A stretch of 64,000 nucleotides of DNA from Rufibacter latericius (GTDB lineage Bacteria > Bacteroidota > Bacteroidia > Cytophagales > Hymenobacteraceae): positions 813,666-877,665 of the forward strand of contig NZ_RJJD01000008.1 in assembly GCF_003721515.1 (NCBI RefSeq), given 5' to 3'. Positions 51,208-60,343 of the stretch are shown in pieces. Position numbers and translations under genes: made by a program. The notes under the pieces were generated by a model. It did not search any database, was not told the origin of the DNA, and saw only the letters and a list, made by a program, of their open reading frames with translations. Position 1 is the first letter of the stretch; each line of letters begins with the position of its first letter.

Positions 51208-52395
51208 CTATTTCGCAGAGAATTTATGCACCGTGGTGGTGTTGTAGGTTTGGCCTGGCTTTAACACCGTAGTTGGGAAAGCTGGCTGATTAGGAGAATC
51301 CGGGAAGTGCTGGGTCTCTAAACAGAAGGCCGTTCTGAATTCATCTTTACCGACTTTAAGGGTGTGGCCACCTTCCATGAAGTTGCCGCTGTAGAATTGG
51401 ATACCTGGCTCCTGGGTCCTGATTTCCATGGTGATGCCGCTCTTGTCTCCGGTCACTGTGGCCGCCAGCTTCATCTCTTTGCCAGCGTTACCGCCGGTCA
51501 GCACATAGTTATGGTCATAGCCATTGCCGTATTGCAGCTGCTGGTTCTGGTCTTTGATTCTGGCCCCAATGGCCGTTGGCTGTTGGAAATCAAACGGCGT
51601 GTTAGTCACTGGCTCAATACCCGTCGGGATCAAGGTGGAATCTACCGGGTTGTAGCGGTCAGCGTTAATCTGCAGGGTGTGTCCCAGAATGTCGCCGCTA
51701 CCCTCGCCGTTCAGGTTGAAGAAGGTGTGGTTGGTAAGGTTAACGATGGTGGTTTTGTCGGTGGTGGCCTGGTAATTCACCGTCAGTTCGTTCTCGTCGG
51801 TGAGGGTGTAGGTAACCTTGGTGGTCAGGTTGCCGGGGTAGCCTTCTTCCATGTCCTTGGACACATAGGTTAGTTCCAGGGTTTTATCGTCTACCTGCTT
51901 GGCATCCCATACTACGCGAGAGAATCCTTTGTTTCCGCCGTGCAGGTGGTTCGCGCCGTTGTTGGTGGCCAGCGTGTACTCTTTTCCTTCCAGCTTGAAC
52001 TTGCCTTTAGCAATACGGTTACCGTACCGGCCAATGGTTGCCCCGAAGAACGTATCGGCGCCTTCGGTGTAATCTTCCACGTTGTCAAACCCGATGGAGA
52101 TATCGGTCAGCTTTCCGGTTTTGTCGGGCACCAAAAGGCTCACCACGCGTCCACCGTAATTGGTGATGGCGGCCTGTACGTTGTTCTTGTTTTTGAGTAT
52201 AAACAGATCGGTCTGTTTGCCGTCTATGGTTTTCTGGAAATTTGCGCGGGCAGGTAGTTTCACTTCGTTGGCCGTGGTTGTAGTGGAGGTTTCGGTGTCA
52301 GCTGTTTCCTGTTTGCCGGAGTTCTGATTACAGGCGCTCACCAGGAGCATAGAACTTACCAACAACGTGGAAACAGGTCTTAGTACGTATTTCAT
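51208..52395 (-). CDS. Aldose 1-epimerase (mutarotase) lipoprotein
   Basis: The 395-residue protein has a lipobox LLVSAC (Cys22) with CNQNSGKQE after it, so it is envelope-bound, probably on the periplasmic face. The mutarotase fold is shown by NGANHLHGGNKGFSRVVWDA, NLTNHTFFNLNGEG (catalytic His), GYDHNYVL and FCLETQHFPDSPN (catalytic Glu). It interconverts sugar anomers, here likely L-arabinose released by the upstream arabinanases. It is the last gene of the minus-strand degradation cluster, ending at a terminator. Confidence 0.9.
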   Translation of the reverse strand: MKYVLRPVSTLLVSSMLLVSACNQNSGKQETADTETSTTTTANEVKLPARANFQKTIDGKQTDLFILKNKNNVQAAITNYGGRVVSLLVPDKTGKLTDISIGFDNVEDYTEGADTFFGATIGRYGNRIAKGKFKLEGKEYTLATNNGANHLHGGNKGFSRVVWDAKQVDDKTLELTYVSKDMEEGYPGNLTTKVTYTLTDENELTVNYQATTDKTTIVNLTNHTFFNLNGEGSGDILGHTLQINADRYNPVDSTLIPTGIEPVTNTPFDFQQPTAIGARIKDQNQQLQYGNGYDHNYVLTGGNAGKEMKLAATVTGDKSGITMEIRTQEPGIQFYSGNFMEGGHTLKVGKDEFRTAFCLETQHFPDSPNQPAFPTTVLKPGQTYNTTTVHKFSAK

Positions 52396-52476
52396 AGACG
52401 AGTTATAGGTTTTAGCGGTTTATTTTTTTGAATGTAAGACTTTTCAGACAATTTCTATTGTGCACCTCCTCTGGTT

Positions 52477-53538
52477 TCAAGGCTGCGCCACCGCTACCAC
52501 TGGCCACTGGTCTTTGTCCCAGGTAAGTTTCTCCACCCTGAGTTTAGGCCTGCCGTTTTGGGCAGCGTCATACCCATGGAAGATGATATAATCAGTGTTG
52601 TCAAACGTGTACACCGAGTTGTGCCCTACCCCATTCCATTTCTCGTTTCCTTCCAGTAAGATCGTGCCTCCGCCGGCATCCATGGCTACCCCGCTTTTAT
52701 CTACATAAGGCCCCTGCACCTTCTTAGACCGTCCCACAATCATCTTGTAATCACTTTTGGCTCCTTTGCAGCAATAGTCAATAGAAGCGAACAGGTAATA
52801 ATAGCCGTTTTTCTTGAAAACAAAAGGTGCTTCAATCGCATTTCCACCCGCTTCGGCCGGATTGCCTGGCAATGGGGCCGGATTCGTCTGTATCGTCAAG
52901 CCTTTTTTGCGGCTCGCGATGGTCGGGATTTTAGAAACGTCCTCGGCCACGCTCATCCGGTCCTTGTTCATCTTCACCAGTTTCAGGCCGCCCCAGAAAG
53001 ACCCGAAGGTCATCCACGGGGTTCCCTTGTTATCGGTGACAATGTTCGGGTCGATGGCATTCCAGTTGGTTTGCCCCGGAATTGACTCGATGATCTTGCC
53101 ATGGTCCACCCACTTGAAATTCTTGTCCTGCGAATCTAAAGTCGTGTTGGTCGCCAACCCAATAGCCGACGTGTTTTTCCCGAAGGCCGAGATGGAGTAA
53201 TACAGGTAATATTTCCCGTTGTAAAAACTGATGTCCGGAGCCCAGATGTGGTTGTCTTTGAAGCCAGCCACCGCTTTGGTGGCCCACTCCGGCGCCGAGG
53301 CGAAAATAGGGTTTTCCTTTTTCCAGTTCTGCATGTCCGTAGAAGACCACACCGAAATGCCGTGCCCCGTACTGAACAGGTAATACGTGTTGCCCTGCTT
53401 GGCCATAACCGGATCGTGCACGGTCATGTTGTCCATAGGCCGGACCTCCCCTACCTGTTGGCCTTGCGGCTGCTGGGCCTGTGCAGAACCAATGCCCGTG
53501 AGCAAGAGTATACTGAAGATGAAGCTTCTTACCATCAT
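52477..53538 (-). CDS. GH43 arabinan endo-1,5-alpha-L-arabinosidase-like, secreted
   Basis: The 353-residue enzyme has a signal peptide (MMVRSFIFSILLLTGIGSAQA) and a five-bladed GH43 propeller. Catalytic base Asp is in VHDPVMAKQ, the modulator Asp in AIDPNIVTD and the acid Glu in NAIEAPFVFKK. It should cut alpha-1,5-arabinan or arabino-oligosaccharides; endo versus exo action is not decidable. No lipobox, so periplasmic or released. ATG 53538 was chosen; an in-frame TTG 14 codons upstream lies beside a dispersed palindrome. Confidence 0.88.
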   Translation of the reverse strand: MMVRSFIFSILLLTGIGSAQAQQPQGQQVGEVRPMDNMTVHDPVMAKQGNTYYLFSTGHGISVWSSTDMQNWKKENPIFASAPEWATKAVAGFKDNHIWAPDISFYNGKYYLYYSISAFGKNTSAIGLATNTTLDSQDKNFKWVDHGKIIESIPGQTNWNAIDPNIVTDNKGTPWMTFGSFWGGLKLVKMNKDRMSVAEDVSKIPTIASRKKGLTIQTNPAPLPGNPAEAGGNAIEAPFVFKKNGYYYLFASIDYCCKGAKSDYKMIVGRSKKVQGPYVDKSGVAMDAGGGTILLEGNEKWNGVGHNSVYTFDNTDYIIFHGYDAAQNGRPKLRVEKLTWDKDQWPVVAVAQP

Positions 53539-53557
53539 ATCAATTTTGGTTATCTTT

Positions 53558-53594
53558 CGTTTTGTAGCTGTTTTGGCCAAAATGAACCGGAAAC
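53558..53594. repeat. Dispersed palindromic repeat, copy 28
   Basis: CGTTTTGTAGCTG, TTTTGGCCAAAAT, GAACCGGAAAC. It lies just upstream of the GH43 start codon. Confidence 0.45.
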
Positions 53595-53651
53595 ACTCCT
53601 CCCCAGCGTTAAGCTAAAGGCATCGCTGTTTCCTTCCGGACGATTTCCTGT

Positions 53652-53825
53652 TCATGCGTGCGCATTTTGTCTCTTGGCGTATAAGGCGCACTGTTCCAAG
53701 GCTCCACTAAGTTGTTCCAAAGCAACAGCGTAGCCTATTTTCTTATCCCAATCGGTGCCAATTAGGGTGTAGGACCAGTTCATGCAGGCGGCGTGGTCTA
53801 TGAACCGTTTCTGCACGTGAGACAC
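53652..53825 (-). pseudogene. Small frame or gene remnant, 57 residues
   Basis: From GTG at 53825 the minus strand reads SHVQKRFIDHAACMNWSYT, LIGTDWDKKIGYAVALEQLS, GALEQCALYAKRQNAHA, then TGA at 53652. Composition and lack of stops look coding. The same frame stays open upstream through the dispersed palindrome at 53847 to about 53920 without an ATG. This suggests either a small gene with a GTG start or the 3' remnant of a gene broken near the repeat. I do not recognise the family. Confidence 0.35.
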
Positions 53826-53846
53826 CGTGAAATCAACTTTGAGCGA

Positions 53847-53886
53847 GGGTTTTGGGCCTGTTTTCGGTAAAACACCCGGGAAAGGC
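53847..53886. repeat. Dispersed palindromic repeat, copy 29
   Basis: GGGTTTTGGGCCTG, TTTTCGGTAAAAC, ACCCGGGAAAGG. Confidence 0.6.
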
Positions 53887-53973
53887 GGCCCATAGAAGTA
53901 GAAACAAAACGTGGTTTAAGGAATCACCTTCTAAGGAAAAGAAGGCTGGCATTCGCCAGAAAGAAGCGGTTTA

Positions 53974-54009
53974 TTTCGGGGCTATTTTCACCAAACCAGC
54001 CCCAAAACA
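53974..54009. repeat. Dispersed palindromic repeat, copy 30
   Basis: TTTCGGGGCT and AGCCCCAAAAC pair around ATTTTCACCAAACC. It lies 15 bases after the GH51 stop codon. Confidence 0.65.
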
Positions 54010-54024
54010 AACCGATTCCGTTCT

Positions 54025-56070
54025 TTATCTTCCCTGGGTAGAACCTCCTTTAGAGGAGCTCGTGGCCGTGTTGTTCGCCAGGGAAGAAGCCTTCACCTTG
54101 ATCACATTCACAGAGTATGGCTCCAGGGAAAGCTTCACCCTGTTGTTCTTCACCGAAATAGACTCCTGCACCGGGCTGAGGGCTTTTGGATCGGCGAAGG
54201 AGTTCATCTGCCCCAGGTTGCTGCTTCTCATTTTCTGCACAGTTCCTTTGCTCTGCGGATTCTTCACGCCCGTCAACACAAACTCGCCGTCCTGCGCCTT
54301 GTCTGACGTGTTCACCACTTTCAGGATGAGTTCGTTTGTTTTCTTGTTGATGCTGGCAGAGGCAAACAGATTGTCTTGCCCGGTCACGTTGGCGTTGTTG
54401 CGTTGGATAGGCACCAGGTGCGTACCTACGTTCGTAGAGAAAAGTTTCTGCACGTAGTAGTTGGGCGTACCGAAGGATTGCAGGTTGTTTACCCAAATCA
54501 TGTCTGGGGTCCACTGCCAGCCTTCTTCGTGGGCGAACAGCGGAGCGTACGAAGCCATCACCACCACATCGGCGTTGCGCTCCAAACCGGTCATGAAAGC
54601 GGCCTCTGAAAGGGCGCCTTTCCAGTTGTTCTTGTTTTCCGGGCTGGCGATGGCTACCGTCTGGGACGCATATTCTCCGGCAAAGATTTTAGGACCTTTG
54701 CGGTCATAGTTGTCATAGCGCGTGGCATTCTGCTGGAACCATTCCGGGGCACGATAATAGTGCTCGTCAATGATGTCGGCGTTGAGGCTGCGCATGGTTT
54801 TGTTCAGGTAATCGAATTCCGGGCCATCCGGGAAGGGGCCGGTGGTGGTGATCAGCTTTACGTCTGGGTACTTGGCTTTAAGCGCTTTCTCAAAGATTTT
54901 GTAGCGCTCTACGTACTGCTCTCCCCACTGCTCATTGCCCACGCCCAGATATTTCATGTTAAACGGCGCCGGATGGCCCATCTGCGCCCGAATCTTGCCC
55001 CACTCAGAAGTGGCAGGACCATTGGCAAACTCGATCAGATCCAAGGCATCCTGGATGTACGGGTCCATTTGATCCAAAGGAACCACTTCGCCGGTATTGA
55101 ACTGACAGGCCATGCCGCAGTTTAAGATAGGAAGCGGGGCAGCCCCGATGTCCTCGGCCAACTGGAAGTACTCAAAGAAGCCTAACCCGAAGGTCTGGAA
55201 GTAATCTGGCGTGTGGCGGTGCTTGAACTCAGTGTTCCAGCGGTTCACCAAAGTGGCCCGATTGGCTACTTCGCCTATGGTTTTCTTCCACTGGAAACGC
55301 TCATCCAACGTGCGACCTTCCACGATACAACCGCCCGGGAAACGCAGGAAACCGGGTTTCATGTCAGCCAGTAGTTGTACCATGTCGGCCCGGAGACCGT
55401 TGGGGCGGTTTTTCCAGGTGTTTTTAGGAAACAGGGAAATCATGTCCAAATCCAAGGCACCTTTTCCTTTGGCTATTACTTGCAGCTGGGCTTTGGGATC
55501 TGTACCCGAAGCTGTGATGCTGGCTTCGTATTTTTTCCAATCGGTACCAGTGGGAGTGACGGTGGCAGAGCCCAGCTTTTCGCCTTTGGCGCTAAGCAAC
55601 TCAACAACCATTGGCAAGTTGCTGCCGGGCTGTTGGCGGGCCATCACCGTGAAGTTGTACTGCTCCCCTTTCTTAATGCCCATGCCCCGGAAGCCTTCAT
55701 TCAATATGCCATAGCCCCCGTTGTCTGATTTGGACGTAAGACGCAGGAATCTAGGGTTTGCTCCGTTTAGCTCTCCCCGGTTATGTACCAGCAGGCTGCC
55801 TTCGGCATTGTTTTGTTTCAGCTCTTTCCACCCCATCAGCGGGGTCTCAAACTCAAAGGAACGGTTTTTCACCAGCTCAGCGTATATACCGCCGTCTGCG
55901 CCCAGATTGATATCTTCAAAGAAGACGCCGTACATGGTGGGCGCGATTTCGCCGTACACCTGGTCTGCTTTTACCTGGAAGGTTTTAGTGCCAGTGGTTT
56001 GCCCAGACACGGTAAGCGCCATCAGGCACCCGGCAGTCAGGGCAGCAAAGGAAAAGGGTTTATGGGTCAT
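54025..56070 (-). CDS. Alpha-L-arabinofuranosidase, GH51
   Basis: The 681-residue enzyme has a signal peptide (MTHKPFSFAALTAGCLMALTVSGQ), a carbohydrate-binding-like segment and a GH51 catalytic domain with FLRFPGGCIVEG, acid/base Glu in GVGNEQWGEQY (near residue 375) and nucleophile Glu in FAGEYAS (near 463), then the C-terminal beta domain. It removes terminal alpha-L-arabinofuranose from arabinan and arabinoxylan. ATG 56070 gives the best signal peptide; a GTG 12 codons upstream is the alternative. It lies between GH127 and GH43 genes on the same strand. Confidence 0.92.
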   Translation of the reverse strand: MTHKPFSFAALTAGCLMALTVSGQTTGTKTFQVKADQVYGEIAPTMYGVFFEDINLGADGGIYAELVKNRSFEFETPLMGWKELKQNNAEGSLLVHNRGELNGANPRFLRLTSKSDNGGYGILNEGFRGMGIKKGEQYNFTVMARQQPGSNLPMVVELLSAKGEKLGSATVTPTGTDWKKYEASITASGTDPKAQLQVIAKGKGALDLDMISLFPKNTWKNRPNGLRADMVQLLADMKPGFLRFPGGCIVEGRTLDERFQWKKTIGEVANRATLVNRWNTEFKHRHTPDYFQTFGLGFFEYFQLAEDIGAAPLPILNCGMACQFNTGEVVPLDQMDPYIQDALDLIEFANGPATSEWGKIRAQMGHPAPFNMKYLGVGNEQWGEQYVERYKIFEKALKAKYPDVKLITTTGPFPDGPEFDYLNKTMRSLNADIIDEHYYRAPEWFQQNATRYDNYDRKGPKIFAGEYASQTVAIASPENKNNWKGALSEAAFMTGLERNADVVVMASYAPLFAHEEGWQWTPDMIWVNNLQSFGTPNYYVQKLFSTNVGTHLVPIQRNNANVTGQDNLFASASINKKTNELILKVVNTSDKAQDGEFVLTGVKNPQSKGTVQKMRSSNLGQMNSFADPKALSPVQESISVKNNRVKLSLEPYSVNVIKVKASSLANNTATSSSKGGSTQGR

Positions 56071-56154
56071 GGTGTTTTTTAAAACAGGTACTACAATTGA
56101 TTTCACTACAAGCAGGCTACAGGGTCTGAGCCTGTACTCACCCGGCCTAGCGAT

Positions 56155-58527
56155 TTACTTCAACAACCGGACTCCGTAGATGCCAGCCGTAGAAGAACCT
56201 TCTTTGGCCACGAATTTTATGTTCAAGATATTCTGCGGAGCCTTGGCTAAGATTTGGGCAGGGATCTCATATTCCGCATCCACAAATTTGTCTCCGCCGG
56301 AGCCGTCTGTGGTGACCGTTTTCAGTAATTGGCCATTCACCAGAATCTGGAAGCTCCGGCCGCGGTCTTGCCCGTTATAGGTAACCTGCAGGGTGCGGGG
56401 CCCTTGCCCCTTGTTTTTGAGGTTATAGCTAAACCAGCCGCGGGCATGACGCCAGTGCCGGTCTTTGTACACGCCGGTTTCGGTTTGCTCGCCCTGGAAT
56501 CCGTGGTCAGATTCGGGTTGCTGTTCGCCGGGAGCTACCTGGTCTACGGTTCTGGCCTCCAGCGCCAGCCGGGCATTTTCTTTTTCCTTGATGGCAGCTT
56601 TCCTGGCTTCCAGGCCTTCTGGGGTAGTGACCGGCCAATAGACCATGTACCGTGCATCATGTATCTGGTAAAAAGGCACCAACTCTACTTGGCTGTATTT
56701 GGGCGCTCCTGTGAGGCCAGCCACTGTAAACGCAAAAGGCTTACCTGGAATCCGCTGCAAGGCATTGGTCACATCTTTGCTGGAACTCACCAGCAGCGGA
56801 GCCTCCTCTATGGAATAGCTGGGACCATTGGCCACGTGGCCCATGCGGCTACCATCGGCTAGTAAGCCACGCAGATCGGTGGTGTCGGTCACGGCGGCAA
56901 GCACAATGGGGCCGTGCACAAAGGAAACCCACGGGGAGTTATCTGGCAGGTACTCGGCTTTCGTTTCCATAGGCAGGGAAACCGTTACCACATCACCTGA
57001 TTTCCACTTCCGCGCAATGCCTGCGTAGCCGCCCGAGGTAGATGCCGGGCTGATTTCTTTGCCGTTGACTTTCACCTGGAACTGCCCTTCCTTCACCCAC
57101 TCCGGCTTCCGGATAAACAAAGTAAACTTCTGCGCTTTTTTGAGCTTCAGTTTCACCTCTGATTTTTCCTCGAAAGGGAAAGTGGTGCTTTGGGTCAGGG
57201 TTACTCCTTTTTCTTTCCAGGTCAGTTCAGAAGGCAGGAACAGGTTTAAATAAAGGTCCTGGTCTGTGTGCGCGTAGATGAGTTCGCCGTATTTCCCGTG
57301 GTTTTCCAGGCCTGAGCCAACGCAGCACCAGAAATCCAGCTGTGGTTGCGAGTACACCCGGTAATGCCGGGGCCGCATGGGCGTGAAATACACAAAGCCG
57401 CCTCTCTCAGGATGCTGCGAGGAGAGAATGTGGTTGTACATGGCCCGTTCGTAATAGTCAAGGTAACTCGTCGAAGCGCTGTTGAGGTACAGCTGTTTGG
57501 AGAGTTTGAGCATGTTGTAGGTGTTACAGGTCTCGGGTCCCTCCTTGCCTTCTATCATGGAAGAGAAATTGTTGGCTGGGTGGAAGTGTTCGCTCACACT
57601 ATTGCCTCCAATGGAAACCGTGCGATGGTTGACCACCGTTTTCCAGAAGAAATCAGCGGCGTTCGTCCAGGTTTTGTCTCCAGACACCTCGGCCACCCGC
57701 TGGTACCCGATCACCTTCGGGATTTGGGTGTTGGCGTGCATGCCGTTCAGTTGATCTTTGCCCTGCAGCAAAGGCGTAAGCACCGATGTCTGGGAAAACC
57801 GCTTGGCCAAGGTCAGGTACTTTTGGTCCCCGGTGATTTCGGCCACATCGGCAAACACCTCGTTCATACCGCCGTGCTCGCTACGTAACATGTCCTGGAT
57901 CTGGGCATCGGTGAGGTTGGCGGTAAGATCAAGGCACCAATCCGTGAGCTTGATGAGCATATCTTTGGCCTTCTCGTTTCCGGCAAACAGGTAAGCATCC
58001 CGCAGCCCCGAATAGGTTTTGTGGATGTTGTACAGGGGCACCCACTTCTTGTTAAGCGAGAAACTACCGGCGTCTATCTTTCCGGCCTTGATCTCTTGCC
58101 ACATCTGCTTGCCTCCGGGGGTGCTTCCCAGGTAGCCATTACCGCTCTTTTGCTGACAGGCTTCCAGTTGATCCACCATGTAGTTCAGCCGCTGCAACAC
58201 CTCTTTATTACCGGTAGAAGCGTACATGAGCGCCAACGCTGAGAGGTAGTGTCCGCCAATGTGCCCGTCCAGACCGGTATTTTCCCAGTTGCCGTAGTTT
58301 TCTGCTTTGGGCTGGATTCCGGCCTCTTTCTGGAAAGGAGCCAATAAACGGTCTGGGTTCAGGGACAGCATGTATCTCAGATCCGTTTGCTGCGCTTGCT
58401 GAAACGGGCTCTCTAACAGGCGCACCGACGCTAATGGAAAGGCCTTTAATTCCGTTTTCTGGCTAAAAACAGAAAACGAAGTCAAAGAAGACAAACAAAT
58501 ACAGAGGCTTAAAACTTTTGCATTCAT
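56155..58527 (-). CDS. Beta-L-arabinofuranosidase-like, GH127 (DUF1680)
   Basis: The 790-residue enzyme has a signal peptide (MNAKVLSLCICLSSLTSFSVFSQ) and the GH127 alpha/alpha barrel: ALMYASTGNKEVLQRLNYMVD, HGGMNEVFADVAEITGD, GPETCNTYNMLKLSKQLY (zinc-site Glu and Cys, near residue 332) and FWCCVGSGLENHGKYG (near 402) with the Cys nucleophile. GH127 splits beta-L-arabinofuranosides as in plant extensins, so this locus may reach beyond alpha-arabinan. A C-terminal beta domain completes it. ATG 58527 was chosen over a start 13 codons upstream. Confidence 0.9.
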   Translation of the reverse strand: MNAKVLSLCICLSSLTSFSVFSQKTELKAFPLASVRLLESPFQQAQQTDLRYMLSLNPDRLLAPFQKEAGIQPKAENYGNWENTGLDGHIGGHYLSALALMYASTGNKEVLQRLNYMVDQLEACQQKSGNGYLGSTPGGKQMWQEIKAGKIDAGSFSLNKKWVPLYNIHKTYSGLRDAYLFAGNEKAKDMLIKLTDWCLDLTANLTDAQIQDMLRSEHGGMNEVFADVAEITGDQKYLTLAKRFSQTSVLTPLLQGKDQLNGMHANTQIPKVIGYQRVAEVSGDKTWTNAADFFWKTVVNHRTVSIGGNSVSEHFHPANNFSSMIEGKEGPETCNTYNMLKLSKQLYLNSASTSYLDYYERAMYNHILSSQHPERGGFVYFTPMRPRHYRVYSQPQLDFWCCVGSGLENHGKYGELIYAHTDQDLYLNLFLPSELTWKEKGVTLTQSTTFPFEEKSEVKLKLKKAQKFTLFIRKPEWVKEGQFQVKVNGKEISPASTSGGYAGIARKWKSGDVVTVSLPMETKAEYLPDNSPWVSFVHGPIVLAAVTDTTDLRGLLADGSRMGHVANGPSYSIEEAPLLVSSSKDVTNALQRIPGKPFAFTVAGLTGAPKYSQVELVPFYQIHDARYMVYWPVTTPEGLEARKAAIKEKENARLALEARTVDQVAPGEQQPESDHGFQGEQTETGVYKDRHWRHARGWFSYNLKNKGQGPRTLQVTYNGQDRGRSFQILVNGQLLKTVTTDGSGGDKFVDAEYEIPAQILAKAPQNILNIKFVAKEGSSTAGIYGVRLLK

Positions 58528-58593
58528 TGGAAAACTTTTTGAAGTGAAGGGGTCAAAATTTAGCACGTCTGCTTATTAAAGGTAATGTAGTTG

Positions 58594-60168
58594 TTAGGGC
58601 ATTTTTTTACCCCATATTGGTTGCCCGGTTGCAGTGAAGCCTGAATAGGAAATTGTTGTCCTCCTGGGTGAGGCCTCCCAGTCCCATGCATCCTTTACAT
58701 AGAGTTTATTTCCATTTATAGAAAGCACACCTTTAGCAGCATCATACGACCATGTTCCACTAACAGCACCGCTGACTTTCTTATCAGACGTCAACACCAC
58801 TCTTACTGACTTCTGTATGGCCTGAAACTGATACTGCATGGCAATATGCTCCCATGTACCCACCAATGATTGCTCCGTGATAGTAGTCTCAGGAACAGCG
58901 GCGTATCTCTCCGGCATAACAGCCGGCCAACCATCTTCCGTCCATTGTATCTCTCTGACTTGCCCCATCATAACCGCGTTGGAGGCATTGATCCCTGATA
59001 CATTGTTTGGCAAACGGCCTTGGGAAGAGTAAAACCATTCTTTAGTATTAGGATCTTGGAAGATAGCACAGTGGGAGATGCCTACCCATCCGGTATGGTT
59101 TGCAAACCCATAAGGATGCGTTAACATGGGCCAGCACTCTGCTCCGGAGGTTACATTCCCCCCATCAATTCCAATGTATGGCCCTGTTATATTTCTTGAA
59201 CGGGCTACCCGTGTGTTATAAGCTACTGAAAGCTCATCATACGCCAGAAAAAGGTAGTAATAGCCTGTTTCTTCATTATAGATTATCTCCGGTGCTTCTA
59301 AGGCTTGCCAACGGTTTGTATTGACATTACCTCTTCCTGCTATTCGAACGCCATAATCTTCAAGCTTTTCCAGTTTATCTGGTTTACCTGAAGTAGGGTT
59401 AAGTTTTAAGGCGGCTATTCCGGAGTGCCATGATCCATATATGAGCCAATGCTCTCCAGCAGGGGTGACAATAAAGCTTGGATCTATTGCATTGAATCTA
59501 TAATAGCCATTCCAATCATTCCCACCTTCCCGAACATAGTCCACTACACCGTCAGGTTCGGAACTTACAACCATCCCTTTGTCAACCCAAACATTACTAG
59601 CTAAATCTTCAGATTCCGCCAGACCAATAAAGGCGCGTTCGGTCCAGGAAGTATTTCTATCAGACCCAACGATGGGGTCATCTACCACTACACTATAATA
59701 CAGCCGGTATGTATTCCCTACTTTTCTTATGCAGGGAGCCCAAAACCCATATGTGGGGTTTTCAATGGGTGGCAGGTTAATTCTGGCCCTCTTACTATTT
59801 AAGGTATCCTTTACCCAAGCTGGCGGGTTTTTAAAAGCCATTCCCATGAATTCCCAGTTCACCAGATCTTTGGACCGCCTAAAAGGATAATGTCCCTGGC
59901 TTGCATGGGCATTACCGTAGGAGGCATCTGTTTGATACATGTAATAATACTCGCCACTTTTAGCAACGGTAGGATCATGCACATTCGCTAGATTCCACTG
60001 TGAGCGACTTGCCCATGCTGCAATTGAAGTGTAGTTATCTGAGTAGGTAGGACCTTCAAAGGAACTCACCAAAGGGTCTACAGGTGTTATATTTTCCTCC
60101 TCTTTATCTTGGCAACCTGCCAGTAAAAACACGGAACAGACAACAAGGGTAAGTAATATATTCTTCAT
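58594..60168 (-). CDS. GH43 arabinanase-like surface lipoprotein
   Basis: The 524-residue protein has a lipobox LLAGC followed by QDKEEEN, matching the acidic type of lipoprotein export signal, so it is likely on the cell surface. The GH43 propeller has base Asp in VHDPTVAKSGEYYYMY, modulator Asp in AIDPSFIVT and acid Glu in LEAPEIIYNEETGYYYLF. Residues about 425-524 form a small extra beta domain (EQSLVGTWEHIAMQYQF) as seen in arabinan endo-1,5-arabinosidases. It probably makes the first cuts in arabinan. Its base composition is lower in GC than GH127/GH51 next to it. Confidence 0.88.
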   Translation of the reverse strand: MKNILLTLVVCSVFLLAGCQDKEEENITPVDPLVSSFEGPTYSDNYTSIAAWASRSQWNLANVHDPTVAKSGEYYYMYQTDASYGNAHASQGHYPFRRSKDLVNWEFMGMAFKNPPAWVKDTLNSKRARINLPPIENPTYGFWAPCIRKVGNTYRLYYSVVVDDPIVGSDRNTSWTERAFIGLAESEDLASNVWVDKGMVVSSEPDGVVDYVREGGNDWNGYYRFNAIDPSFIVTPAGEHWLIYGSWHSGIAALKLNPTSGKPDKLEKLEDYGVRIAGRGNVNTNRWQALEAPEIIYNEETGYYYLFLAYDELSVAYNTRVARSRNITGPYIGIDGGNVTSGAECWPMLTHPYGFANHTGWVGISHCAIFQDPNTKEWFYSSQGRLPNNVSGINASNAVMMGQVREIQWTEDGWPAVMPERYAAVPETTITEQSLVGTWEHIAMQYQFQAIQKSVRVVLTSDKKVSGAVSGTWSYDAAKGVLSINGNKLYVKDAWDWEASPRRTTISYSGFTATGQPIWGKKMP

Positions 60169-60343
60169 TGGTATGCTAATCAGATGTTAAAGAGAACGTT
60201 CACAGGCATAGCTATTTCACAACTACTGATTAGAGCAACCTCCACTTACAGCAAGATTTGTCCACTCACTTGATTAAAAAGTGATGTCATGAGTTGCACT
60301 CCCATGGTAACCAAGGCAAGCACAACCCATGACATTTACCCTC

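Larger units (their letters stand above)
53539..54024. other. Gap between the GH43 and GH51 genes with gene remnant and three repeats
   Basis: About 490 bases holding three dispersed palindromes (53558, 53847, 53974) and a short minus-strand frame (53652-53825) with coding character. No signal of a full gene. Confidence 0.5.

Noticed and set aside
51033..51272. Plus-strand open frame of 79 codons before the mutarotase gene
   Set aside because: It runs through a dispersed palindrome and a terminator and overlaps the mutarotase gene end; its composition is not protein-like.
58441..58482. Palindrome-like core TTTTCTGGCTAAAAAC in the GH127 gene
   Set aside because: It encodes part of the signal peptide region, lacks the GGCC arms, and is best seen as chance similarity.
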